From positions 2,790,001 through 2,854,000 of the forward strand of contig NZ_OW235315.1 in NCBI RefSeq assembly GCF_934924865.1: DNA of 64,000 bases, written 5' to 3'. The translations under genes and the position numbers were made by a program. Origin of the DNA: Tepidibacter aestuarii. GTDB taxonomy: Bacteria > Bacillota > Clostridia > Peptostreptococcales > Peptostreptococcaceae. Positions 38,180 to 47,676 of the stretch are shown one piece after another. Numbering within the stretch: position 1 is the stretch's first letter; every line of letters starts with the position of its first letter. Below the pieces are notes generated by a model. That model saw nothing but the letters and a program-made list of their open reading frames with translations, ran no database searches and was not told where the DNA came from.

Positions 38180-39451
38180 ATGGATACACAAACGCTAATA
38201 GCTTTGGTAATATTTATAACTACTTATGCATTTATAGTTTCTGAAAAAATCGATAGAACGGCTATATCTTTTCTGGGAGCCTCGTGCCTTATACTGTTTG
38301 GTGTACTAAATGAAGAAGAAGCAATTCATTTTATAGACTTTAACACAATAGGGCTTTTAGTTGGAATGATGATTATTGTAAGTATACTCAAAACAACAGG
38401 CCTATTCCAGTATATAGCTATTAAATCAGCTAAGCTTTCAAAAGGCGAACCTCTTACTATAATGATTGTATTTTGTTTTGTAACAGCAGTTTTATCAGCT
38501 TTTCTAGATAATGTTACCACAGTTCTTTTAATAGCACCAGTTACACTAGTTATAACAGATACTCTTAATCTTAACCCCATTCCATTTTTAGTACCTCAAA
38601 TAATCGCTTCTAATATAGGTGGTACAGCTACATTAGTAGGTGATCCTCCTAATATAATGATTGGTAGTGCGGCAAATATTGGATTTTTGGATTTTATATT
38701 AAATACAGGTCCAATTGCTTTTATCATATTAATTATTACCCTATTTTTGTTTAATATAATCTATAAAAAACAATTAATAGTTTCTGATGATGTTAAGAAA
38801 AAAATATTTAAATTCGATGAAAAATTAGCTATAACAAATAAAACTCTTTTAACAAAATGTCTATCTATATTATTTTTAGTTATGATAGGTCTTATGACAC
38901 ACCAATATTTCGGACTTGAATCTTCATCAATCGCTTTAATAGGTGCATCTATCATGCTAATTGTAAGTAAATCAAATGTTGAAGAAACTCTTCATTCAAT
39001 CGAATGGACCACAATATTTTTCTTTATGTTTTTATTTATACTAGTTGGAGGACTTGAAAAAGTAGGAGTTATAGATGAAATTGCAAAAGTTATAGTTTCT
39101 TTTTCAAAGGATAACTTACCTCTTGCAACAATACTTCTTCTTTGGGCTGCTGCTATATTATCTTCGTTCCTTGATAATATACCATTTGTAGCAACTATGA
39201 TACCTCTTATAACAAAGATTTCTTTATTGTCTAATATGAATGTAATGCCTCTTTGGTGGGCGCTATCTCTTGGAGCTTGTCTTGGAGGGAATGGTTCTTT
39301 AATAGGAGCTTCTGCAAATGTAATAGTTGCTGGAATTCTTAAGAAGAACAATCATGAGGTATCTTTTGTTGAATATATGAAGATAGGATTTCCGCTTATG
39401 ATTATATCTATTATACTTAGTACAATATATTTATGGATATTCTATGTTTAA
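38180..39451 (+). CDS. ArsB/NhaD (ion transporter superfamily) permease
   Basis: 423 residues and 11-12 membrane helices. The two internal repeats each carry an LDN motif: SAFLDNVTTVLLIAPV and SSFLDNIPFVATMIPL, plus GGTATLVGDPPNIMIGSAA and GGNGSLIGASANVI hairpins, the signature of the ArsB/NhaD/CitM-type ion transporter superfamily. It could export arsenite or exchange Na+/H+; no arsR or arsC is nearby, so I do not assign a substrate. AAGGAGAG precedes ATG 38180. Monocistronic. Confidence 0.85.
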   Translation: MDTQTLIALVIFITTYAFIVSEKIDRTAISFLGASCLILFGVLNEEEAIHFIDFNTIGLLVGMMIIVSILKTTGLFQYIAIKSAKLSKGEPLTIMIVFCFVTAVLSAFLDNVTTVLLIAPVTLVITDTLNLNPIPFLVPQIIASNIGGTATLVGDPPNIMIGSAANIGFLDFILNTGPIAFIILIITLFLFNIIYKKQLIVSDDVKKKIFKFDEKLAITNKTLLTKCLSILFLVMIGLMTHQYFGLESSSIALIGASIMLIVSKSNVEETLHSIEWTTIFFFMFLFILVGGLEKVGVIDEIAKVIVSFSKDNLPLATILLLWAAAILSSFLDNIPFVATMIPLITKISLLSNMNVMPLWWALSLGACLGGNGSLIGASANVIVAGILKKNNHEVSFVEYMKIGFPLMIISIILSTIYLWIFYV

Positions 39452-39513
39452 AAAAATGCTAATAGATTGTAATTTGTAAGTTTATATATTATAAAGATGC
39501 TTGTTATTAACTA

Positions 39514-39548
39514 CCTAGATTTCTTACAAATGAAGTCTAGGTTTTTTT
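39514..39548 (+). terminator. Terminator after the permease gene
   Basis: CCTAGATTTC pairs with GAAGTCTAGG around TTACAAAT, then TTTTTTT. Confidence 0.85.
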
Positions 39549-39580
39549 CATGCTTTCCTCTTACATTTTGTGGGTTATCT

Positions 39581-39776
39581 AAACTATCTATGAAAATCCC
39601 GTGAATGCAACGATATTTTGAATATAACTAAGTTCTTGTCTCATTAATAATCTTAAAATTTACGAACTCCCTACGCTCAAACACGCAAATTTCTTAACAG
39701 ATTATTAAACGCCAAAAACTAAGTTGTATTAGTCAAAATATCTAAAAGCATTCACTAACATTTTCATAGACAGTTT
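39581..39776 (-). repeat. Long-hairpin repeat, copy D (reverse orientation)
   Basis: Outer arms AAACTATCTATGAAAAT and ATTTTCATAGACAGTTT pair with one mismatch. The tip holds CGAACTCCCTACGCTCAAAC, the complement of the conserved tip motif. About 85% like copy E (63440), including flanking TTTTGTGGGTTATC and ATTAAATCTATTTAAA. Fills most of the gap 39549-39886. Confidence 0.8.
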
Positions 39777-39886
39777 ATAGTATCAGTCTCTATCATTATA
39801 TAATTACTCTTACCCTGCTAAAAAATTTTCATTAAATCTATTTAAAATTTAGACTATACCTAAGATTAATGTTGATATGTAAGTTT

Positions 39887-40279
39887 TTAATCCTGTTTCT
39901 TTTTTAAAAATGTAACATCGATAAAAGAGATGCCAAAAGCCAAACCCAACGGTCCAGAAAATACTCTAAGCAAATCTATATCTGAAGGTCTAAGAACATA
40001 ACCTGAAATATAATTTATAGTTCCAAATAAAGTAAACAAAACAATAAACTTAAACAGCCTTTTTCTTATCTCAACCCATTTTAATTTTCTTAAATTTAAA
40101 ATGGTGATAACAGGAATATATAAAAGCAAAAAAAAGGTTAAAATTAAATAGCCAATTCCAAATTTAAAAGCAATGCTACTACCTATACCTGTATAACTCA
40201 TCAAAAGTAAAATTATAGTTCCAACTGCAAATAAGAAGTACATAATTTTAGTAAAAGATAGTGATATGTCTTTTTTCAT
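39887..40279 (-). CDS. Hypothetical membrane protein
   Basis: 130 residues with four hydrophobic helices (about 10-30, 38-60, 75-95 and 105-122) and short basic loops. GAGG lies six bases before ATG 40279. I do not recognise a family. It stands alone in a large gap, flanked by repeat copies D and B in opposite orientations. It is AT-rich like the rest, with no sign of truncation. Confidence 0.65.
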   Translation of the reverse strand: MKKDISLSFTKIMYFLFAVGTIILLLMSYTGIGSSIAFKFGIGYLILTFFLLLYIPVITILNLRKLKWVEIRKRLFKFIVLFTLFGTINYISGYVLRPSDIDLLRVFSGPLGLAFGISFIDVTFLKKKQD

Positions 40280-40446
40280 CTTATACCTCACTTAATTTTT
40301 AGTACACATTTTTCTACAAGTGCGTCTTTGTTCTATTATACCAGTTTATTATATAAATATTGCCTCTTAATTTTATTTTGTATCACAAAGAGAAGTATGT
40401 CTTCTTTGAATCTATATAATATCTACCACTAAACTTAAAAATTATG

Positions 40447-40628
40447 CTCATTGAAATGTTAGAGACTTTTAGGTTAATATTTTTCTATATAACTTAGATT
40501 ACGGATAGTGAATATTCGTTAAGAAACTTTTTTGTCTGACCGTAGGGAGTTTAAAAGTTTTAGAATAATCACTATCCGTAATCTTTAGTTATATAAAAAT
40601 ATTGACTAAGTATCGGTATTTCAATGAG
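40447..40628 (+). repeat. Long-hairpin repeat, copy B
   Basis: Outer arms CTCATTGAAAT and ATTTCAATGAG pair perfectly; inside, ATTACGGATAGTGA pairs with TCACTATCCGTAAT. The tip is GTCTGACCGTAGGGAGTTT. The stretch 40280-40446 holds only AT-rich sequence with a possible promoter for the membrane protein. Confidence 0.85.
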
Positions 40629-40671
40629 TATACTTTTTCGCTTACCACATAACTATAAGTTTTCAACAAAA

Positions 40672-40699
40672 AAGAAATAAGCCCTAAAGCTTATTTCTT
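40672..40699 (-). terminator. Terminator overlapping the UPF0316 gene stop
   Basis: AAGAAATAAG pairs with CTTATTTCTT around CCCTAAAG; the stop codon is inside the stem and a T-run follows on the minus strand. Confidence 0.85.
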
Positions 40700-41227
40700 C
40701 TTAATTCCTATTCCCTGTCTTTTTTTAAAGTATCCACCCTTTATATTTCTAGCATCCATTATAGTTATGAATGCATCTTTATCGTATTTATCTACACAAA
40801 CCTCAAAATTTCTAATATCTTTTCTATTTAATACTACATTTAAAATGCTTATTTTACCTTCTTTTCCGTGACCTTCTGTAACCGTAACTCCAAAACCTTT
40901 TTCTCTCAAATAAGAAGAAAATTTATCTATATCTCTTTTAGTTATAATTTGAGCTATAAGTGTTCCTATAGCCATTTTTTCTTCTATCAATATACCTATA
41001 TAGTTACCTGCGGCAAATCCCATTGCATAGAAAAAAACATTTAGCATATTATCCATACCAGTTAAAACCTTGTTTATAGCAAGTATATATATTATTATCT
41101 CTACAAAACCTATCATAGCAGCTTGCATTTTTTTACCTCTAACTACCATTATAGTTCTTATTGTAGCCATAGATACATCTGTACATCTTGCCATAAATAT
41201 GAAAAGATATCCTAAAATTGATCCCAT
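40691..41227 (-). CDS. UPF0316 membrane protein (DUF5698-DUF2179)
   Basis: About 178 residues: three or four membrane helices with FIFMARCTDVSMATIRTIMVVRGK and GFAAGNYIGILIEEKMA, then a cytoplasmic DUF2179-like ferredoxin-fold domain (about 90-165; TVTEGHGKEGKISILNVV). These match the UPF0316/YebE family; DUF2179 domains also end YitT proteins. Function unknown. ATG 41227 has GGAGGG upstream; a TTG two codons earlier is possible. Confidence 0.85.
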   Translation of the reverse strand: MGSILGYLFIFMARCTDVSMATIRTIMVVRGKKMQAAMIGFVEIIIYILAINKVLTGMDNMLNVFFYAMGFAAGNYIGILIEEKMAIGTLIAQIITKRDIDKFSSYLREKGFGVTVTEGHGKEGKISILNVVLNRKDIRNFEVCVDKYDKDAFITIMDARNIKGGYFKKRQGIGIKKK

Positions 41228-41245
41228 TTTCAATCCCTCCTATAA

Positions 41246-41320
41246 AGTAAAACTTAATTCAGATGGAGTTTTTACTCTAACTGAATTTCTAGCTGAACTA
41301 ATCCAAAAGCTAAAAGTTCT
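41246..41320 (+). repeat. Dispersed repeat R3, copy b
   Basis: AGTAAAACTTAATTCAGATG, a hairpin to CTGAATTT, then GAACTAATCCAAAAGCTAAAAG. It matches R3 copy a (13507-13598, other strand) but lacks the central 22-base insert. Confidence 0.65.
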
Positions 41321-41364
41321 TATCTCTAACCTTAAGAGGATGGAGTCTTAGAGCTTTTAGCTTT
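41306..41364 (-). terminator. Hairpin ending the rph-phosphodiesterase unit
   Basis: AAAGCTAAAAG pairs with CTTTTAGCTTT; a smaller stem TCTCTAA/TTAAGAG sits inside. The phosphodiesterase stop codon lies in its distal arm. The T-run is poor, so termination strength is uncertain. Confidence 0.45.
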
Positions 41365-41833
41365 CGGACAAAATTATATCTTGAATATGAACTCCACCAT
41401 CTATATTCATAGTAATAAATTGTCTGCTGCTATTTCCTCTAGGAAGCGATATACTTCCAGGGTTTAAAAACAATATGTTATCCTCTTTATAATTTACAGG
41501 TATATGAGAATGTCCAAATATAACTATATCTACGTTTAATTCTAGAGCTCTTCTTTTTATACTTCTCAATGAGTACTTTATATCGTATTTGTGACCATGG
41601 CATAAAAATATTCTATAACCTCCAACATCAAATACAATCTCGTCCTCAACATCTTCAAAATCACAATTTCCTCTTATTCCTATAGTATCTACTCCTGTGA
41701 TTTCGTTAATATACTTAGAGTCTTGAAAATTATCTCCAGTATGAAGTATTAACTCACATTCTTTTAAGCACTCTATAGCTTTATCTATATACTTATAGTT
41801 TCTATGTGTATCTCCTATTACACCTATCTTCAT
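41357..41833 (-). CDS. YfcE/MJ0936-family metallophosphoesterase
   Basis: 158 residues with the calcineurin-like metal motifs: GDTHRN, GDNFQD, GNCD, LCHGHKYD, and GHSHIP. These small enzymes hydrolyse phosphodiesters or cyclic nucleotides; the native substrate is unknown. ATG 41833 lies two bases after the stop of the Rph-RdgB gene, and the usual order rph-rdgB-yfcE in Clostridia supports the call. Confidence 0.9.
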   Translation of the reverse strand: MKIGVIGDTHRNYKYIDKAIECLKECELILHTGDNFQDSKYINEITGVDTIGIRGNCDFEDVEDEIVFDVGGYRIFLCHGHKYDIKYSLRSIKRRALELNVDIVIFGHSHIPVNYKEDNILFLNPGSISLPRGNSSRQFITMNIDGGVHIQDIILSES

Positions 41834-41835
41834 TT

Positions 41836-43176
41836 TTATTTTAACCTCTTTCCAAACTCTTCTTTCATCTTTTCTAATGCATTAGCTCTGTGGCTTATAC
41901 TATTTTTAATCTCTGCTGGTAATTCTCCAAAAGCTTTATCATATCTATTAACTATAAATAAAGGATCATATCCAAATCCATTAGTTCCTTTTCTCTCAAA
42001 TCCTATTTTACCCTCGCAAGTTCCTCTTACAGTAAACTCTTCTCCATTTGGAAATACAACGGCTATAGCTGATACAAATCTAGCTGTTCTATCACTCATA
42101 TTTACATTAGTCATCATTTTTAGTAATTTTTCATTGTTATCATTATCAGTAGCATTCTCTCCTGCAAATCTAGCAGAATATATTCCAGGCTTTCCTCCTA
42201 TAGCATCTACTATAAGACCAGAATCATCTGCAATAGCTATTCTTCCTGTTCTTCTAGAAACTTCTCTAGCTTTAATAAGAGCATTTTCTTCAAATGTAGT
42301 TCCATTTTCCTCTATCTCAAGTCCAGCAAGTCCCATACTCTTCATAGATAGTATCTTAACCTTAAAACCCCTTAATATCTTACCTATCTCCTCAAGCTTA
42401 TGAGCGTTAGATGTAGCTATAACAACATCAGTTTTATCTCCAAGTATTAATTTAGTTATATCTCCCAAAGCATTTTTTTGTTCTTGTATTAAAATTCTAT
42501 TACCTATCTCTCCAAGCTCTAAAAGTTCATGGAATTGTTGTTTCTTAAAAGGGAATCCTTCTGCTGTTCCTTGTACTTCAACAAACTCATCTTTATTCGT
42601 CATTACTATATTCATATCAACCTGAGCTTGTGAATCTTCTTCATAACATAAATCTAATATATTTTCTCCATTATATATTCCAACACTTATAGCAGAAACA
42701 AATGATTTTACAGGAATTTTTTTTATCTTCTTATCTATATAAAGCTTGTGTAGTGCATCTATCATAGCTACAAAAGAACCAGTTATAGATGCAGTTCTAG
42801 TACCACCATCAGCCTGAATAACATCGCAGTCTATCCATATAGTTCTCTCACCTATACCTTTTAAATCTATTACAGATCTTAAAGTTCTTCCTATAAGTCT
42901 TTGAATTTCTTGAGTTCTTCCATCAACTTTACCTCTTGAAGATTCTCTAATTTTTCTGCTATGAGTAGATCTTGGAAGCATAGAATACTCAGCAGTTATC
43001 CATCCACTCCCAGTATTTTTTAAAAACGGAGGAACCTTCTCCTCAATAGATGCATTACATAAAACCTTAGTTTCTCCCATCTCTATAAGAACAGAACCTT
43101 CTGCATATTTTGTATAATCTCTTGTTATCTTTATATTTCTAAGTTGATCATTTCTTCTTCCATCTATTCTATTCAA
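41836..43176 (-). CDS. Fusion of RNase PH and RdgB/HAM1 dITP/XTP pyrophosphatase
   Basis: About 446 residues. Residues 1-245 are RNase PH ([39 protein letters not shown]), which trims tRNA 3' ends using phosphate. Residues 253-445 are RdgB/HAM1 ([49 protein letters not shown]), which removes dITP and XTP. In many bacteria these are separate neighbours. TTG 43176 has AAAGGG upstream and gives the standard Rph N-terminus; a GTG at 43185 overlaps that site. No frameshift or stop separates the parts. Confidence 0.95.
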   Translation of the reverse strand: MNRIDGRRNDQLRNIKITRDYTKYAEGSVLIEMGETKVLCNASIEEKVPPFLKNTGSGWITAEYSMLPRSTHSRKIRESSRGKVDGRTQEIQRLIGRTLRSVIDLKGIGERTIWIDCDVIQADGGTRTASITGSFVAMIDALHKLYIDKKIKKIPVKSFVSAISVGIYNGENILDLCYEEDSQAQVDMNIVMTNKDEFVEVQGTAEGFPFKKQQFHELLELGEIGNRILIQEQKNALGDITKLILGDKTDVVIATSNAHKLEEIGKILRGFKVKILSMKSMGLAGLEIEENGTTFEENALIKAREVSRRTGRIAIADDSGLIVDAIGGKPGIYSARFAGENATDNDNNEKLLKMMTNVNMSDRTARFVSAIAVVFPNGEEFTVRGTCEGKIGFERKGTNGFGYDPLFIVNRYDKAFGELPAEIKNSISHRANALEKMKEEFGKRLK

Positions 43177-43326
43177 GTGAATCACCCTTTCCTTTTCAAT
43201 TTATACTTTAATATTATACAACAATAACCATATTATTAATACACATTCATTGTTAAAAAAATTCGCTTCATACTGTATATTTATTAGAAATAGTTGATAC
43301 TTTTGTTTACTTCATATAAAAGAAAC

Positions 43327-43370
43327 ACAAAGAACAACTCTTGCAAAATATACCAAGAGTTGTTCTTTGT
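43327..43370 (-). terminator. Terminator after the epimerase gene
   Basis: A 17-bp perfect stem (ACAAAGAACAACTCTTG and complement) with a 10-base loop; TTTCTTTT follows on the minus strand. Confidence 0.85.
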
Positions 43371-43409
43371 ACTTTACCTTTTTATTCTATTATTTTAAAG
43401 AAAGTTTTA

Positions 43410-44537
43410 TTAGCTTATTGTGAATTCATCAACTTTATATTTTTCTATTATCTGATCAAAAGCATTTATTCCTAAACCTGGTTTATCATTAATTTTTATA
43501 GATCCATTTATTATATTGTTCGAGTAATCAGTTATATCCTCTTTTAAACGTAAAGGAGAAAAATAAGCATGACCAAATTCCCAAAGATTACTTGCTGAAG
43601 CACCTAATTGAAGACTTGCAGCTTGAGTTATACCTTCTTCTATCATAGAATTCATTAAGCAATAAATACCATAAGTTTTTGCTAAATCCATTATTTGTTT
43701 AGCTTTATATATACCACCATGTTTAGAAACTTTTATACTAAATACATCTACTGCTTTACTTTCAATTAATACTTTTGCATCATGTATTGTAAATAAGCTT
43801 TCATCTGCAGATACAGGTATATTAATATTTTGTCTTACTTTTGCCATACCAGCAATATCCCAATAAGGTACAGGTTGTTCTAATAATGAAATATCATATT
43901 TTTCTATCTTTTTAGCAAATTTTATAGCTGTATTTACGTCCAAACCTTGATTTGCATCAACAATCAAAGGATAATCCTTCCCAACTGCATCTCTTATGCT
44001 TTTGATTCTTTCTATATCATCAAATATACTTAAAGCTCCAACTTTTATCATAATAGATTTATATCCTTGATTTTTAATTTTTATTGCTTCTTCAGCATTC
44101 TTTTCAGGTAAATCACTTCCTAAAGACCACATAATTGGAATTTCTTCTCGCAATCTTCCTTGAAGTAAATTGTGAATTGGTAAATTTGAATATTTTCCCT
44201 TTATATCATAGCATGCTATATCTATCGCAGCTTTAGACAAATAATTGCCCTTAATAATACTGTCCATTGCTTTATGTATACTCGCTATATTTAATGGATT
44301 CATACCTAAAATAGAAGGACCTATATATTTTTTTATAATCGCTTTAATAGTTTCGGGAGTTTCTTCTGTAAAATGTGGAAAAGGATTAGTTTCTCCAATT
44401 CCTAATAATCCCTCATCAGTAAATATTTTAACTAATATAGGTTCTGTATTTTCAATACTTCCTATTGCTTTTGAAAGGTTATATACTTTCTTTAATGGTA
44501 CTTTAATGTGTTCTATATCAATTTTTAATATTTTCAT
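43410..44537 (-). CDS. Enolase-superfamily (muconate-cycloisomerase-type) epimerase or racemase
   Basis: 375 residues: N-terminal capping domain with a TEPILVKIFTDEGLLGIGET motif, then the TIM barrel. Metal ligands Asp194, Glu220 and Asp245 (IVDANQG, LLEQPV, SADES) and the opposite base Lys269 (SIKVSKHGG) are present. In place of the usual KxK it has MIK (Met163, Lys165), so the catalytic second lysine remains but the first is lost. It resembles dipeptide epimerases, but substrate is not determinable. AGGGGGTGGG precedes ATG 44537. It follows a symporter and an opine-dehydrogenase-type gene. Confidence 0.85.
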   Translation of the reverse strand: MKILKIDIEHIKVPLKKVYNLSKAIGSIENTEPILVKIFTDEGLLGIGETNPFPHFTEETPETIKAIIKKYIGPSILGMNPLNIASIHKAMDSIIKGNYLSKAAIDIACYDIKGKYSNLPIHNLLQGRLREEIPIMWSLGSDLPEKNAEEAIKIKNQGYKSIMIKVGALSIFDDIERIKSIRDAVGKDYPLIVDANQGLDVNTAIKFAKKIEKYDISLLEQPVPYWDIAGMAKVRQNINIPVSADESLFTIHDAKVLIESKAVDVFSIKVSKHGGIYKAKQIMDLAKTYGIYCLMNSMIEEGITQAASLQLGASASNLWEFGHAYFSPLRLKEDITDYSNNIINGSIKINDKPGLGINAFDQIIEKYKVDEFTIS

Positions 44538-44584
44538 ATAAACCCACCCCCTCTATATTTCAAATAAAGCTTAGTTGAAATTAA

Positions 44585-44634
44585 AAAATCTCTTCCTTAA
44601 TTTAATTCTTTAAACTTTTTAAGGAAGAGATTTT
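44585..44634 (-). terminator. Terminator or attenuator between symporter and epimerase genes
   Basis: AAAATCTCTTCCTTAA pairs with TTAAGGAAGAGATTTT across an 18-base AT-rich loop. It reduces read-through into the epimerase gene. Confidence 0.75.
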
Positions 44635-44668
44635 AGTTTTAATTTAATACACTACTCTTATACTGTTT

Positions 44669-46093
44669 TTATGCTTTACTATTTCTTGTAAAAATTGAAA
44701 CTATAATAATTGATATTGTAGAAACTACAAGGGCAGTTATTACTCTATTAGGTCCCAATGCTGTAATTTGCGTTAATAGAGCTCCTACAACAATTCCTAC
44801 TCTTGATCCCCATGGAGTTATCTTACTATTATTTTTACCCATTTCAAACTCTTCATCTGGTCTATCTTTCCATAACAAGCCAACTAATAATACAGGAACC
44901 AATCCGCCTCCTGATATTGCATATGCTTTAGAAAATAGCCCCAATATTGAACTTCCGTAAATACCTGCTAGTGCTCCAAATATACCTATTAATGCTGTTA
45001 ACCACTTTGCATACTTAACAAGTTGGTTATCAGTCACATTTTTCTTAAAAGGTTTAATTAAATCATTAACAATTAAAATAGATGCAGAATTTAAACTTGA
45101 ATCAGCTGATGACATACCTGCCGCTAAAATAAGTACAAAAATCATAGCTGAAATCCACACCGGAACATAATTTAACATAAACCATGGTATAGCATCGTCA
45201 GGTTTTAATCCTTGATTTAATGTTAAAATAACCATTCCTACTAATGCTGTAAGCATTACCATAATAATTGCAACTATTCCACTAAATAACATACCATTTT
45301 TTGCAGTTTTACTGTCTTTTGCTGAAAAACATCTTTGCCAATAGGCTTGAGTTGCTAATATTCCTATGCAACCTGTTATAAACTTTGTTACAAGTTCAAT
45401 TTTATTACTACCTCCAAATGTCCATAATTCTCCTTTTCCTACTTCCGCCAAACGTACTCCTATCTCTGCTAAATTCCAATGTACAGGTGAGAATGCATAA
45501 ATATAAAAAGCTCCACCGAATATTATAACTAAAATTCCTTGCACTAGATCAGTCCAAACAACAGAGTGTATCCCTCCTAAAGTAGTGTAAATAATAAATA
45601 TAGCTGAGAATATTAAAATTATTGGAATAGGATTTGCACCTGTTATAATATTAAATATATTACCAAAAGCTTTTCCTTGACCACCTACCCAAGCAATCAT
45701 AATCATAGAAGCTAAAATTCCTCCCAAAGCTCTAGTTACTTTATCTTTTACAACTAAATCATCAATCATTTCTGGGAAAGTAATATATTTAAATCTTCCC
45801 GCTAAACCAGCAAAGAAAAGTGCAAAAATAATTTTACTTCCTTGTTCTCCTAAAATGAAAGCCATCCATGGAAGACCTATTTCATAACCTTTTCCTGCAT
45901 GACCTATAAAGTTTCCAACTCCCATAATAGTGGACAATTGAGTGAATAAAATAAGATATAGTGGAAAATTTTTTCCACCAATAGCATAACTAGAAAAGCT
46001 TGATTGAGCTGTATCTTTAACTTTAAAAGAAATATATAAAAACACTCCACACATTATACTCGTTAATATCCATAACAATGTCCCAAGACTCAT
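44669..46093 (-). CDS. Sodium:solute symporter (SSS family)
   Basis: About 474 residues and 13 predicted membrane helices. The SSS signatures are visible: GGKNFPLYLILFTQLSTIMG in the second helix region, GIHSVVWTDLVQGILVI, and AAGMSSADSSLNSAS (Na+ site). GGGGGG precedes ATG 46093. Substrate is not determinable; the neighbours suggest an N-substituted or branched amino acid. It ends before a terminator-like hairpin at 44585-44634. Confidence 0.9.
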   Translation of the reverse strand: MSLGTLLWILTSIMCGVFLYISFKVKDTAQSSFSSYAIGGKNFPLYLILFTQLSTIMGVGNFIGHAGKGYEIGLPWMAFILGEQGSKIIFALFFAGLAGRFKYITFPEMIDDLVVKDKVTRALGGILASMIMIAWVGGQGKAFGNIFNIITGANPIPIILIFSAIFIIYTTLGGIHSVVWTDLVQGILVIIFGGAFYIYAFSPVHWNLAEIGVRLAEVGKGELWTFGGSNKIELVTKFITGCIGILATQAYWQRCFSAKDSKTAKNGMLFSGIVAIIMVMLTALVGMVILTLNQGLKPDDAIPWFMLNYVPVWISAMIFVLILAAGMSSADSSLNSASILIVNDLIKPFKKNVTDNQLVKYAKWLTALIGIFGALAGIYGSSILGLFSKAYAISGGGLVPVLLVGLLWKDRPDEEFEMGKNNSKITPWGSRVGIVVGALLTQITALGPNRVITALVVSTISIIIVSIFTRNSKA

Positions 46094-46139
46094 AAAAATC
46101 CCCCCTGTCATTTTTTAATTATAATCGCTATGATCTCTT

Positions 46140-47234
46140 TTACATTTTTATTGCGTACTCGATGATTTTATTCATAGACATATCTTTAATTCCTAATTTT
46201 TCTAAGTTATATCCAGTTTCAATGTAATTCTTATCATGTAATTTTGAAGCTAAAGCTATGCATACATCAATTACAGGTGTCTTAACACCTACTTTTTCTC
46301 CAAGTTGTTTTGTTGGAACTACTAAATATGGAAGGTCTTCTGTAATATATCTACCAAAAACACTTTGACCGTATATATCTTTATAAGGACTTTCTTCACT
46401 ATTAACATATTCATAAATGCTCTGAGTTTCATTGAAGCCATAATACATTTTTTCCTGGTCTAAGGTACTCAAAAGCTTAAGATTATATTTTTCTCCAATA
46501 CTCATTCTTTCTTTATCCATTTCTTCCATTTTTTTAGATACTAAAGGACTTATTCCATCCATATAATGTCTAAAGTTTTTTGGATTTTTTTCAATTCCTG
46601 CAACATTTAATAAAACAGGTAGGGGATGAAGTATTGCATTAAAATTATCCAAGCTAACTTCTAATACATTTTCACCATAAATATATATATCTGCTATTTC
46701 ATTCATTATGTTCAATATTTCTTCATTTTTCTCTACAGGGCAAGTTGCTAATTTAAGCTTAAGCTTTTGCTTATAAACCGTTACAGTATTATACTCTGTA
46801 GCTCTACATGCATAAGGTAATGAAGCCACCTCTGAAATTGAGATGTTCTTACTTATTCCATACTCTGACATCATTTTCTTCAATAAGAAAGTCCCATAAT
46901 TACCTGGAATAATGATAACTTTTTGTTCATCCTTTAGATGTGGTATAAGTAATTTAAAAAGAGGTTCATGTGCAAAAGCTGGAGCTACAACAAGTACTAT
47001 ATCTCTATCAGAAACAGCTTCTTCAATATCAGCTGTTACACAATTTAAATTACCGTTGCAAGTTATATCCCCTTTTACATATATCTCTTTTTCCCTTTGA
47101 AGTTTTAGAAAATCCTTAGTTGGTTCTAATGCTTCAAAAATATTGACAGAGTGACCTTTTGAAGCTATTTGCGCTGCTAAAGCCTTACCTCCATTACCAC
47201 AGCCTAATATTGCAAATTTATATAATTTCTTCAT
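46140..47234 (-). CDS. NAD/NADP octopine/nopaline dehydrogenase family protein
   Basis: About 364 residues: an N-terminal Rossmann fold (AILGCGNGGKALAAQIA), VLVVAPAFAHEPLF, and a C-terminal helical domain with NAILHPLPVLLN, which carries the family's catalytic His. Such enzymes reductively join an amino acid to a keto acid or split such opines. AGGAGGG precedes ATG 47234. It leads the symporter gene by 46 bases, so it may release amino acid from an imported opine-like compound. The direction of reaction is inference. Confidence 0.85.
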   Translation of the reverse strand: MKKLYKFAILGCGNGGKALAAQIASKGHSVNIFEALEPTKDFLKLQREKEIYVKGDITCNGNLNCVTADIEEAVSDRDIVLVVAPAFAHEPLFKLLIPHLKDEQKVIIIPGNYGTFLLKKMMSEYGISKNISISEVASLPYACRATEYNTVTVYKQKLKLKLATCPVEKNEEILNIMNEIADIYIYGENVLEVSLDNFNAILHPLPVLLNVAGIEKNPKNFRHYMDGISPLVSKKMEEMDKERMSIGEKYNLKLLSTLDQEKMYYGFNETQSIYEYVNSEESPYKDIYGQSVFGRYITEDLPYLVVPTKQLGEKVGVKTPVIDVCIALASKLHDKNYIETGYNLEKLGIKDMSMNKIIEYAIKM

Positions 47235-47676
47235 TGTATCCCTCCTCAAATTTTAAATTCATATACACATTTTTCTATATTTAATATAAAATCTTAATTA
47301 ACTTCAACAAAATCTCAACCCATATTCATTCCCCTCCTTTTCCTAATTTAACATTGACTAATACATGAAGTTTAAATGTCCTACAGTACAACTGTTATTC
47401 CGTCATACTGTTATATATATTATTAAACCCTTAAAAATGTTCTTAATATTCTGAAATTTATATTAAAAATAAAATTTATATTAAAAATAAAATTAATACG
47501 GCTAAAATTAAAAGCTTTTATTGAGATTAATACGCATAAAAAAATGACCTATAACTAGGTCATTTTAAACTGACTCCTAACGGTATCATTTTTTTTATTT
47601 GCAATCTGATTGGCAATTTAGATATATCAACTAACGCTTGTACTATCAATTTCCTTAGATATTGAAAAGGAACAGC
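47235..47676. other. Gene-free region upstream of the opine-dehydrogenase-like gene
   Basis: I see no gene. It contains an 18-bp direct tandem duplication (TTTATATTAAAAATAAAA at 47457-47474 and 47475-47492), a small inverted repeat ACAGT-TGT-ACTGT at 47383-47395 that could be an operator, a four-codon ORF with a strong AGGAGGGG site near 47330, and the terminator at 47541-47566. Confidence 0.6.
47541..47566 (-). terminator. Terminator downstream of the amidase gene
   Basis: AAAATGACCT pairs with AGGTCATTTT around ATAACT; T-rich on the minus strand. It lies about 110 bases past the amidase stop. Confidence 0.75.

Noticed and set aside
38180..39451. Naming the permease arsB
   Set aside because: No arsR, arsC or other arsenic genes nearby; NhaD-like or other anion transport is equally possible.
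47320..47345. AGGAGGGG followed by a four-codon ORF (MNMG)
   Set aside because: Too short to support; could be a leader peptide, but nothing downstream indicates attenuation.
47457..47492. 18-bp tandem duplication as a possible regulator iteron
   Set aside because: Pure AT sequence, only two copies, no inverted symmetry; likely slippage.
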